Assembly: GCA_947177605.1 (NCBI GenBank)
Contig: CAMWUX010000030.1
Location: 1-9,379, forward strand
Length of the DNA: 9,379 nucleotides
Direction of reading: 5' to 3'
Source of the DNA: an uncultured Porphyromonadaceae bacterium
GTDB taxonomy: Bacteria > Bacteroidota > Bacteroidia > Bacteroidales > Muribaculaceae
Part shown: piece by piece, positions 1 through 5,834 of the stretch
How the letters are laid out: the number at the start of each line of letters is the position of its first letter
How positions within the stretch are numbered: position 1 is the first letter of the stretch
Notes under the pieces: generated by a model
Told to the model about the DNA's origin: nothing
Databases searched by the model: none
What the model saw: only the letters and a program-made list of their open reading frames with translations
Position numbers and translations under genes: made by a program

Positions 1-606
1 GGTGTGGACGAAATCGCCGGGCTTGAGGCCTGTGACCTGTGCGACCATGAGGAGGAGGAGTGCGTAGGAGGCGATGTTGAACGGTATGCCAAGGAAGCTG
101 TCGGCACTGCGCTGATAGAGCTGGAGGCTCAGGCGGCCGTCGGCCACGTAGAACTGGAAGAAGGCGTGGCAGGGGGGGAGGTTCATGTTGGGCAGGTCGG
201 CTACATTCCAGGCGCTTACGATGATGCGGCGCGAGTCGGGGTTGTGGCGGATGTCGTCGATGGCCTGAGATATCTGGTCGATTGTGCCGCCGTTGTAGTC
301 GGGCCATGATCGCCACTGGTAGCCGTAGATGTGTCCGAGGTCGCCGTCGGGGGAGGCCCATTCGTTCCAGATGCGCACACCGTTGTCCTGAAGGTATCGG
401 ACGTTGGTATCGCCGGCGAGGAACCATAGGAGCTCGTGGATGATGGACTTGAGGTGCAACTTCTTGGTGGTGACGAGCGGGAAGCCTTCGCTGAGGTCGA
501 AGCGCATCTGATAGCCGAAAGTGGATCGGGTGCCGGTGCCTGTGCGGTCGGCTTTGTCGGTGCCGTTGGTGAGGATGTGGTCGAGAAGCTGGAGATACTG
601 TTTCAT
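1..606 (-). CDS. thyA: Thymidylate synthase ThyA (3' end cut off by the window)
   Basis: Cytoplasmic enzyme that makes dTMP from dUMP, with 5,10-methylenetetrahydrofolate as carbon donor and reductant. The visible 202 residues line up with E. coli ThyA without numbering shift: Arg21 in RTGTGT, the paired arginines 126-127 that reach the partner subunit's phosphate, the nucleophile Cys146 in [10 protein letters not shown], then QRSAD (Asp169) and the FNIASYALL segment (Asn177). The family is about 264 residues, so roughly 62 C-terminal residues lie outside the window. The ATG at 606-604 overlaps the stop of the upstream ferredoxin-type gene as ATGA, and no Shine-Dalgarno sequence precedes it, so translation is probably coupled to that gene. 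A folA gene often follows thyA, but that cannot be seen here. Identification is secure. Confidence 0.98.
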   Translation of the reverse strand, partial: MKQYLQLLDHILTNGTDKADRTGTGTRSTFGYQMRFDLSEGFPLVTTKKLHLKSIIHELLWFLAGDTNVRYLQDNGVRIWNEWASPDGDLGHIYGYQWRSWPDYNGGTIDQISQAIDDIRHNPDSRRIIVSAWNVADLPNMNLPPCHAFFQFYVADGRLSLQLYQRSADSFLGIPFNIASYALLLLMVAQVTGLKPGDFVHT

Positions 607-1475
607 GATGTCGGGTTTGAATTGTCGGTAGAGCCGGTGATGGTGGCTTCGACGCCTTCTTCTTCGGCGGGTGGCTCGCCGATGCGCTGCATGAGCGGCT
701 GCGAGAGGCGTTTGCGCGAGGTGGTGTAGTGAATGGCGTCGTTGGGGCATACGTTGATGCAGTCGAAGCAGCATACGCAGCGAGAGCCGTCGATGATATG
801 GTCGGTGAGATCGACGCAATGACCTTTGCACACGTCGGCGCATCGGCCGCACTGGATACACTTGTCGGTGTCGATGTCGATCTGGAATATCGAATATCGC
901 GATATGAGGCCGAGCATGGTGCCTACGGGGCAGGCGGTGTTGCAGAGTGTGCGTCCCGTGAGGGCTCCGGCTATCAGGATGATGAACAGCAGGGAGGCTG
1001 CGATGCCGGCGGATATGAGGGTGTTGCGCCCGAGCGATGATGTGAGGTCGGTGCATATCCGCTCATAGGCGAGTGTGGGGTTGAGTATGGAGGTGAGTAT
1101 CACGGCTCCGCCCATAAGGAGCAGGGCCATCAGGGCGAGGATGCCGTAGCGAGCTGCGTTGCATGGCTGAGAATAGCGGTATCGCCTGCACTCACGGGAG
1201 CGGGGTGTGAGCCTGACGGCGCGTGCGGCGATATCCTGAAGGGTGCCCACGGGGCAAAAGGTGGAGCAGTAGACGCGCCCGAATACCATAGTGACGAGTA
1301 GCCAGATGGCGAAGATGCTCACTGACATAGTGACTGCGAGCACTATCTCCAGATGCTCCACGTAGCCGGCCACTCCCGCCAGACTGACTGTGGGGAGAAT
1401 GAAGCCGATAGTGAGGATGCACCATACGATCAGCGATATGGCTATGCGCCCGTAGCGCAGCAGGCGGTTGATCAT
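603..1475 (-). CDS. Four-helix membrane protein with NapH/CcoG-like cysteine motifs and two 4Fe-4S ferredoxin clusters
   Basis: A 290-residue polytopic iron-sulfur protein. About four hydrophobic helices lie near residues 10-30, 43-66, 110-131 and 152-173. Two CxxxCP motifs follow helices 2 and 4 (Cys70/74 and Cys178/182), as in NapH- and CcoG-related electron carriers. The cytosolic domain then binds two 4Fe-4S clusters: Cys206/209/212/216 and Cys233/236/239/243. The first cluster lacks the usual proline after its last Cys and reads CKGHC. Extra cysteines occur at 220 and 235. The last 40 residues are a polar, acidic tail. The likely role is electron transfer between quinone and a soluble or membrane partner, but the partner is unknown. 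I chose ATG 1475 because a TAnnTTTG box (1488-1481) sits 5 bases upstream; an in-frame TTG at 1493 would put that box inside the gene. The stop overlaps thyA by ATGA; tadA lies 48 bases upstream. Confidence 0.9.
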   Translation of the reverse strand: MINRLLRYGRIAISLIVWCILTIGFILPTVSLAGVAGYVEHLEIVLAVTMSVSIFAIWLLVTMVFGRVYCSTFCPVGTLQDIAARAVRLTPRSRECRRYRYSQPCNAARYGILALMALLLMGGAVILTSILNPTLAYERICTDLTSSLGRNTLISAGIAASLLFIILIAGALTGRTLCNTACPVGTMLGLISRYSIFQIDIDTDKCIQCGRCADVCKGHCVDLTDHIIDGSRCVCCFDCINVCPNDAIHYTTSRKRLSQPLMQRIGEPPAEEEGVEATITGSTDNSNPTS

Positions 1476-1480
1476 GACCA

Positions 1481-1488
1481 CAAAGTTA
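1481..1488 (-). promoter_or_regulatory. -7 box of a Bacteroidota promoter for the ferredoxin-type gene (and thyA)
   Basis: Reads TAACTTTG on the minus strand, an exact TAnnTTTG match, followed by 5 bases and the ATG at 1475. There is no TTTG at the expected -33 distance, so the promoter may be weak or internal to the operon. Transcription would begin almost at the start codon. Confidence 0.6.
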
Positions 1489-1523
1489 AACAAACTCTTT
1501 CAATATCCCCCATGCCCGGGGCT

Positions 1524-1970
1524 TTATTTGCGCTTGGCGCGGAAGAAGTCGGTGACGAGGGCGGCACATTCGTCGGCGAGTACTCCGGATGTGACGGTGG
1601 TGCGGGGATGGAACGGGCGGTCGGTGAAGAGGGAGTATCCTCGCTTGGGGTCGGAGGCTCCGTAGACGACTCTCGATATCTGGCTCCAGCCGAGTGCGCC
1701 GGCGCACATGAGGCAGGGCTCTACGGTGACGTAGAGTGTGCAGCCTGTGAGGTATTTGCCTCCGATGGTCTGTGTGGCGGCGGTGATGGCCTGCATTTCG
1801 GCGTGGGCGGTGACGTCGGTCAGTTGCTCGGTGAGGTTGTGTCCGCGACCGATGATCTGTCCGTCGGCCACTACGACGGCTCCGATGGGGACTTCGTCGA
1901 TGGCTGCCGCGCGTCTGGCTTCGTCGATGGCGCGACGCATATATAATATGTCGGTATCCTGTTGGGTCAT
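1524..1970 (-). CDS. tadA: tRNA-specific adenosine deaminase TadA
   Basis: Cytoplasmic zinc deaminase that converts adenosine 34 to inosine in the tRNA anticodon wobble position (tRNA-Arg ACG in most bacteria), allowing one tRNA to read several codons. The 148 residues match the usual TadA length. The catalytic HAE motif is at residues 56-58 (His56 zinc ligand, Glu58 proton shuttle). The second zinc motif PCLMC is at 85-89 (Cys86, Cys89). The GASDPKRGYS segment (104-113) and the C-terminal FFRAKRK helix are also TadA-like. The ATG (1970-1968) overlaps the rnz stop as ATGA, so two tRNA-processing enzymes are translationally coupled. A guanine or cytosine deaminase of the same fold is the alternative, but the neighbour and sequence style favour TadA. 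Confidence 0.95.
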   Translation of the reverse strand: MTQQDTDILYMRRAIDEARRAAAIDEVPIGAVVVADGQIIGRGHNLTEQLTDVTAHAEMQAITAATQTIGGKYLTGCTLYVTVEPCLMCAGALGWSQISRVVYGASDPKRGYSLFTDRPFHPRTTVTSGVLADECAALVTDFFRAKRK

Positions 1971-2875
1971 AGCTTTATGGTCATGCCTTCGGTGGCGGCT
2001 GTCACGTCGGGGAATATTTCGGCGGCTTCGGCCCGGAGGGGCTCTATATCGCGGTATCGCTTGGAGTAGTGGCCTATGAGCAGTGATTTGGCTCCGGCTT
2101 CTTTGGCTATGGCGGCGGCCTGGGCGGCAGTGGAGTGGCCTCGGGCTATGGCTCGCTCGGCAAGGTCGGATGTGTAGGTGGCTTCGTGGTAGAGGAGGTC
2201 GACGGGTCCGACAGCCCGGGCTACGGCGGGATTATAGACGGTGTCGGAGCAATACGCGTAACTTCGGGCAGGCTCGGGGGGAGTGGTGAGGCGGCTGTTG
2301 GGGTAGATAGTGCCGTCCGGGGCGGTCCAGTCGGCGCCTTCCCTGATGGCCGGCAGGTCGCGGATGGGGACGTTGAGGTAGCGAATCATCTCGCCATTGA
2401 TATGTCGGGATTTGGGCTTCTCGCAGAATATGAAGCCATAGGCTTCGACGCGGTGGTAGAGGGGGATGGCCCGGACGGTGAGCGATGGGGTGTCGAGGAG
2501 TGTTGAAGCTCCGTCGATGGGTATGATATGGATCTCCGGCTCTTCGTCGCGGCAGAAGAAACGGATGGTGCGCTCCATGATGTCGAGCCCCTGACGCGGT
2601 ACGTAAACATTGATGTGTCCGCCGACTTCGAGCAGCCCCATGGTGGAAAGGAGCCCCGGAAGTCCGAGGCAGTGGTCGCCGTGCATATGGGATATGAATA
2701 TGTGGCGCAAGCGCGAGAATTTCAGCCCCATACGCCGCATCATGCTCTGAGATCCCTCGCCGCAGTCGATCATATAGAGGTGGTCGCGGAAGTTGATGAC
2801 CTGCGACGCGGGGTTGTGGTAGGGTGTGGGCACGGCGGAGCCGCAACCGAGTATATTGATTTCAAACTTTTCCAT
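1967..2875 (-). CDS. rnz: Ribonuclease Z (tRNA 3'-processing endonuclease)
   Basis: Cytoplasmic metallo-beta-lactamase-fold nuclease that cuts the 3' trailer from tRNA precursors; also called elaC. At 302 residues it is the short bacterial form, which works as a homodimer. The signature zinc motif HMHGDH is at residues 63-68, with further metal-ligand candidates His141 (PLYHRVEAYGF), Asp211 (YCSDT) and His269 (LLIGHYSKRY). The first strand GCGSAVPTP (10-18) is typical. A flexible exosite arm that clamps tRNA is expected around residues 150-190. The start is ATG 2875 (MEKFEINILG): a promoter box lies 6 bases upstream, and the in-frame TTG further out (2893) would place that box inside the gene. 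It heads the leftward unit and is divergent from the DUF3822 gene. Confidence 0.96.
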   Translation of the reverse strand: MEKFEINILGCGSAVPTPYHNPASQVINFRDHLYMIDCGEGSQSMMRRMGLKFSRLRHIFISHMHGDHCLGLPGLLSTMGLLEVGGHINVYVPRQGLDIMERTIRFFCRDEEPEIHIIPIDGASTLLDTPSLTVRAIPLYHRVEAYGFIFCEKPKSRHINGEMIRYLNVPIRDLPAIREGADWTAPDGTIYPNSRLTTPPEPARSYAYCSDTVYNPAVARAVGPVDLLYHEATYTSDLAERAIARGHSTAAQAAAIAKEAGAKSLLIGHYSKRYRDIEPLRAEAAEIFPDVTAATEGMTIKL

Positions 2876-2881
2876 TTTCAG

Positions 2882-2889
2882 CAAAGATA
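2882..2889 (-). promoter_or_regulatory. -7 box of the rnz promoter
   Basis: Minus strand reads TATCTTTG, an exact TAnnTTTG match, 6 bases before the rnz ATG at 2875. No TTTG is present at the usual -33 distance. It lies back to back with the plus-strand box at 2904-2911, with 14 bases between them. Confidence 0.65.
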
Positions 2890-2903
2890 GCAAAAAAATT
2901 GAT

Positions 2904-2911
2904 TACTTTTG
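2904..2911 (+). promoter_or_regulatory. -7 box of the DUF3822-rsmD promoter
   Basis: Reads TACTTTTG, an exact TAnnTTTG match, 7 bases before ATG 2919. An out-of-frame ATG at 2914 lies between box and gene start. No clear -33 TTTG is present. The upstream half of this promoter would overlap the rnz promoter on the other strand. Confidence 0.65.
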
Positions 2912-2918
2912 CGATGAA

Positions 2919-3719
2919 ATGAATCAGACGCTTGATACCGTAACCCAGCCCGAACTCTGGAAGATGGCCTTGATGATAGGCCCGAAGTGCCTTGATGTGG
3001 CTCTCTACCCGCCGCTTGCGCGCGACGAGATGATATGGCATTCGTATGCCTACGAAGAGCCTACTCTGCAGGCTATTGAAGAAATAGTGTATGGCAATCC
3101 GCCGCTGCTTGCCGACTATAAGTCGGTGGCGTGTATAGTGGATTACACTCCTGCCGTGGCAGTGCCGTCAGAGGCTGACGCCGAGCAGGCTACGGTGATC
3201 TACAACGCGACCGTAGGCGAGGAATCGGACGATGAGGTAGAGCTGTATGACTGTGGCGGCGGAGTGTCGGTGGCTATCCGTCAGCCGCGGCAGATCGCGG
3301 ACTTCATCACGCGCACTTTCTTCAATGTGAAGATGATGAGTGCGGCTGCCAACCGTATAGCTTACTTTATGGCTTGCAGCCAGAAGGGTACGGCTGTGTA
3401 TGCTCCGGTGGAGGGCGACCGCACGCGAGTGGTGGCGGTGAGCGATGGCAATCTTCTGCTGGCAAATGATTTTGCGGCACGCACGCCATCCGACGCCGCA
3501 TATTATATAATGTGGGCTATCGGGGAGCTCGGACTGGACGCGGCTGAAACGCCGGTATATGCCGGTAGCGTAGGTATGCGCCACAGTGAGCTCCATGAAC
3601 TGCTGTCGAAATATATCATCTCGGCTTCGGCTCTGCCGATGCCTCCGCTTCGCTACCGCGGGTCGCGGGCTACGCTCGAAGCACCGTTTGATTTCCTAAT
3701 ACTTCCCTTATGCGAATAA
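2919..3719 (+). CDS. DUF3822-type protein of unknown function
   Basis: A 266-residue soluble protein with no signal peptide or membrane helix. I match it to the Bacteroidota DUF3822 family by its position directly before rsmD and by its overall style: an N-terminal half ending in an acidic stretch (about 101-109), then a C-terminal half with segments such as ANRIAYFMACSQKG (144-157) and GNLLLANDFAARTPSDAAYY (177-196). From memory this family is thought to have an actin/ASKHA-like fold, but I see no complete phosphate-binding motif, so enzyme activity should not be assumed. The start at ATG 2919 fits the promoter box 7 bases upstream; an extension to 2826 would run into rnz and its promoter. 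The 10-base overlap with rsmD suggests coupled expression and perhaps a linked role near rRNA modification. Confidence 0.75.
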   Translation: MNQTLDTVTQPELWKMALMIGPKCLDVALYPPLARDEMIWHSYAYEEPTLQAIEEIVYGNPPLLADYKSVACIVDYTPAVAVPSEADAEQATVIYNATVGEESDDEVELYDCGGGVSVAIRQPRQIADFITRTFFNVKMMSAAANRIAYFMACSQKGTAVYAPVEGDRTRVVAVSDGNLLLANDFAARTPSDAAYYIMWAIGELGLDAAETPVYAGSVGMRHSELHELLSKYIISASALPMPPLRYRGSRATLEAPFDFLILPLCE

Positions 3720-4309
3720 TCAGAGGCAAATACGGCCGCAGGCGATTCGATGTGCCCGGCAATATCACGGCGCGACCGACTACCGACTTCGCCCGCGAGA
3801 ATATATTCAATATCATCGAGAATATCGTGGATACGGAGGGTCTCGACGTGGTGGATCTCTTTGCGGGCACCGGAGCAATCACTTTTGAATTCCTGTCGCG
3901 CGGAGCTGCCCGAGTCACGGCTGTGGAGAAGGCTGCTACCCAGTGGAAGTTTATCGCCAAGGTGGCGGCGGAGCTGAAGGAGGATAATCTGAAGCTGGTG
4001 CGCGGGGATGTGTTCCGCTATCTGGCTACTGCGCCACAGGGGAGTGCTGACTTCGTGTTTGCGGATCCGCCATACAATCTGCCGGAGTTTGATGCGGTGC
4101 TCCCGGCGGTGATGGATAGCGGTATCCTGCGCCCGGGCGGTTACTTCATACTCGAGCATCCGGCGCGTCGGCGCACGGCTGCGGGATTTGAGGATGTGAC
4201 TGCTATCTGCGCCCGCAGTCCGTATCTTGTGCGCCATGTGGCTTACGGGAGTGTCAACTTCTCGATCTATCGTATTCCCGAGGAGCCGTCGGCTTTGCAG
4301 ACTGATTAA
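3710..4309 (+). CDS. rsmD: 16S rRNA (guanine966-N2)-methyltransferase RsmD
   Basis: SAM-dependent methyltransferase that modifies G966 of 16S rRNA in the small ribosomal subunit. The 199 residues show the class I methyltransferase plan. The N-terminal MRIIRGKYGRRRF is followed by RPTTDFARENIFNI (22-35), the RsmD hallmark. The SAM motif DLFAGTGA is at 49-56, acidic Glu73 ends strand 2, and catalytic motif IV DPPYN is at 119-123. The last strand VNFSIYRIP is also typical. The ATG at 3710 lies 10 bases inside the DUF3822 gene, and no Shine-Dalgarno is seen. The last 20 or so codons contain the -33 element of the ftsB promoter. In many bacteria rsmD is followed by coaD; here that gene is absent, and the coenzyme A gene nearby is coaX. 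Confidence 0.95.
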   Translation: MRIIRGKYGRRRFDVPGNITARPTTDFARENIFNIIENIVDTEGLDVVDLFAGTGAITFEFLSRGAARVTAVEKAATQWKFIAKVAAELKEDNLKLVRGDVFRYLATAPQGSADFVFADPPYNLPEFDAVLPAVMDSGILRPGGYFILEHPARRRTAAGFEDVTAICARSPYLVRHVAYGSVNFSIYRIPEEPSALQTD

Positions 4310-4324
4310 AAATCATTATTTTTG
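4294..4324 (+). promoter_or_regulatory. Complete -33/-7 promoter for the ftsB-type gene
   Basis: TTTG at 4294-4297, then exactly 19 bases, then TATTTTTG at 4317-4324 (TAnnTTTG). This is the only promoter in the window with both elements of the Bacteroidota consensus at the expected spacing. The -33 element lies inside the rsmD coding sequence. Only 4 bases separate the -7 box from GTG 4329. Confidence 0.8.
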
Positions 4325-4328
4325 CCAC

Positions 4329-4643
4329 GTGAAACTCCAGTCCCGACATATTACTTTCTTCCAGTGGTGTAAACGCTACGTGAGCTTTACGCTCATAGTG
4401 GCCGTGGGTGTGATGGCTTATCTGCTCTTCTTTACAGATACCTCTATCCCCGAGACTTATCGCTACGACCGCGAAGTGCAGCGCCTGAAGGCTGAGATCA
4501 AGGCTGAGACCGATACGCTGGAGTATTACCGCGAACTCAACCGGCGGATCGCATCCGATCCGGTGACGCTTGAGCGCGTGGCCCGCGAACAATACCATAT
4601 GCAGCGTCCTCACGAGGATGTGTATGTGGTGACACCTGAATGA
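4329..4643 (+). CDS. ftsB: FtsB/DivIC-type septum formation initiator protein (GTG start)
   Basis: A 104-residue single-span (bitopic) division protein. A short basic N-terminus is followed by one membrane helix (about 17-35) and then a periplasmic coiled coil rich in charged residues (about 46-76, EVQRLKAEIKAETDTLEYY). The family's closing segment is DPVTLERVAREQYHMQRPHE (77-96), comparable to the ERIARE-type end of FtsB/DivIC. Such proteins join FtsL and FtsQ/DivIB to activate septal peptidoglycan synthesis. The GTG at 4329 is chosen because it lies 4 bases behind a complete promoter and gives the normal family length; the next in-frame ATG lies inside the membrane helix. An ATG further upstream (4227) would start inside rsmD and upstream of the promoter. 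FtsB and DivIC cannot be told apart from sequence alone; FtsL is less likely. Confidence 0.88.
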   Translation: MKLQSRHITFFQWCKRYVSFTLIVAVGVMAYLLFFTDTSIPETYRYDREVQRLKAEIKAETDTLEYYRELNRRIASDPVTLERVAREQYHMQRPHEDVYVVTPE

Positions 4644-4682
4644 TAAACCGATAACAACCTCTTCTCTACTCTACCAATCCCT

Positions 4683-5057
4683 ATGCGCAACTCACCACTC
4701 TGGCTATGGCTGATGAATGTAGGCCTTCTGCTCATAATGCTCGGCACTGCGATGCCACTGCTTAATCCTGAATCCACAGCATTCCGCTACGTATTTACCA
4801 TAGGCGCCGTACTGGCTACGGTGTGCCGCATCATCACTCCCGGTTATCAGGGAAAGGTGATGAGGGTGAAGCGCCTGGCGCGTATCGAGGTGTGGGCCTG
4901 CATAATGTTCTGTGTGGGTGCGTTCTTCATGTGGTATTCGCCGTGGCGTGCGGCCGACTGGCTGGCGTTTACTCTCGCCGGCGGTGTGCTGATCATCTAC
5001 ACCGCTTTCATGATCCCGCGCGCACTACGTAAGGCGGCCGAAGAGCAATCGAAATGA
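4683..5057 (+). CDS. Small four-helix membrane protein of unknown function
   Basis: A 124-residue protein with four hydrophobic segments near residues 8-27, 35-51, 67-85 and 92-110. Short basic loops (GKVMRVKRLAR, 57-67) and a charged C-terminal tail suggest that these parts face the cytoplasm. There is no lipobox, enzyme motif or metal site. It begins 39 bases after the ftsB-type stop, with no promoter box or Shine-Dalgarno upstream, so it probably shares the ftsB transcript. It ends 36 bases before coaX, which has its own promoter box. I recognise no family. The position beside a division gene and an envelope cluster is the only hint of role. The composition and codon use look native rather than acquired. 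Confidence 0.85.
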   Translation: MRNSPLWLWLMNVGLLLIMLGTAMPLLNPESTAFRYVFTIGAVLATVCRIITPGYQGKVMRVKRLARIEVWACIMFCVGAFFMWYSPWRAADWLAFTLAGGVLIIYTAFMIPRALRKAAEEQSK

Positions 5058-5078
5058 CTAAAGTATCAAAATAATTTA

Positions 5079-5086
5079 TAAATTTG
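5079..5086 (+). promoter_or_regulatory. -7 box of the coaX promoter
   Basis: TAAATTTG, an exact TAnnTTTG match, 7 bases before the coaX ATG at 5094, set in an AT-rich stretch (5061-5086) between GC-rich genes. There is no -33 TTTG. It probably drives coaX and the overlapping barrel gene, perhaps through to the GldE-like gene. Confidence 0.7.
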
Positions 5087-5093
5087 TAGCCGA

Positions 5094-5834
5094 ATGGCGC
5101 ATTATCTCACCATAGACCAAGGTAATTCGGCCGCCAAAATGGCTCTCTGGCACGACTCGACGATGCTGGAAACCCGCATTGTGCCCCACCTCTCGGTAGA
5201 GGCGGTGGCTCAGTTTGTGTCGTCGTGCGGAGGGGTGAAGGCCGCGCTTTACTGCTCTGTGGCTTCACGCTCGGCCGAGTTGATGGCCGGTCTGGCCAAC
5301 TTTATCCCCGATGTGAAGCGCCTTACATCGGATATGCCTCTGCCGCTGACGATCGACTATGGTACTCCCGGGTCGCTCGGGGCTGACCGCATCGCGGCGG
5401 CTGTGGGAGCACGTGTGATTGTAGACGACCGCCCGCTTCTGGTGGTGGATGCCGGGACTGCTGTGACTTACGACGCGGTGACGGCCGACGGCCGGTTTGC
5501 CGGGGGTAATATCGCTCCGGGTATGAATATGCGTCTTGAAGCGCTGCATCGCTTCACGGCACGTCTGCCCCGCGTGGAGGTGCCCCGGGAACTGCCGTCG
5601 GGCGAATTTCTCGGCCATGACACTCAGAGCGCGATGGTGCTCGGCGCTGTCTACGGTATCGTGGGGGCGCTCGAATATTACAAACGACATCTGCCCGACG
5701 ACACCGTGGCTGTGCTTACCGGCGGCTGGGCTACAGAACTTTCGCGTCTCTGCAGCTTCCCGGTGGTAGTGGAGCCTCATCTGGTGAGCAAGGGCCTTAA
5801 CAGAATACTTTTATATAATGAAAATAAAGAATAG
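5094..5834 (+). CDS. coaX: Type III pantothenate kinase CoaX
   Basis: Cytoplasmic kinase that phosphorylates pantothenate, the first step of coenzyme A synthesis. The type III form is not feedback-inhibited by CoA and needs a monovalent cation. The 246 residues show the ASKHA phosphate motifs: DQGNSAAK (8-15, the DxGNxxxK type I motif), the GADRI segment with Asp98, VVDAGTAVTYD (118-128) and TGGW (209-212). The pantothenate-binding strand GGNIAPGM is at 137-144. Length and motif order are normal, and no key residue is missing. ATG 5094 follows a promoter box by 7 bases. The 3' end overlaps the outer-membrane barrel gene by 17 bases. Placing a CoA enzyme at the head of an envelope operon suggests shared growth-linked expression rather than a direct functional tie. 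Confidence 0.96.
   Translation: MAHYLTIDQGNSAAKMALWHDSTMLETRIVPHLSVEAVAQFVSSCGGVKAALYCSVASRSAELMAGLANFIPDVKRLTSDMPLPLTIDYGTPGSLGADRIAAAVGARVIVDDRPLLVVDAGTAVTYDAVTADGRFAGGNIAPGMNMRLEALHRFTARLPRVEVPRELPSGEFLGHDTQSAMVLGAVYGIVGALEYYKRHLPDDTVAVLTGGWATELSRLCSFPVVVEPHLVSKGLNRILLYNENKE
5806..5813 (+). promoter_or_regulatory. Near-match -7 box before the outer-membrane barrel gene
   Basis: TACTTTTA differs from TAnnTTTG only at the last base and lies 4 bases before ATG 5818, the same placement as the exact boxes. It sits inside the 3' end of coaX, and no -33 TTTG is at the correct distance. It may be a weak internal promoter or chance in an AT-rich stretch. Confidence 0.3.

Noticed and set aside
172..178. 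A run of seven G (C on the coding strand) inside thyA, considered as a phase-variable tract
   Set aside because: It encodes the conserved Pro-Pro before catalytic Cys146; thyA is a housekeeping gene and the frame is intact, so phase variation is implausible.
1507..1521. Possible stem (CCCC/GGGG) between tadA and the ferredoxin-type gene, considered as a terminator or attenuator
   Set aside because: Only four pairs with a small GC loop and no following T-run on the minus strand; too weak to call.
1353..1946. A 197-codon plus-strand frame crossing tadA and the ferredoxin-type gene
   Set aside because: Runs antisense across two recognised genes and the intergenic gap, and its Gly/Val/Asp-rich sequence is typical of a shadow frame.
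2826..2918. An in-frame 5' extension of the DUF3822 gene
   Set aside because: It would start inside rnz on the opposite strand and span the promoter boxes; ATG 2919 behind the box is far better.
4227..4328. An in-frame 5' extension of the ftsB-type gene starting at ATG 4227
   Set aside because: It would lie inside rsmD and upstream of the promoter, and would give an N-terminus foreign to the FtsB/DivIC family.
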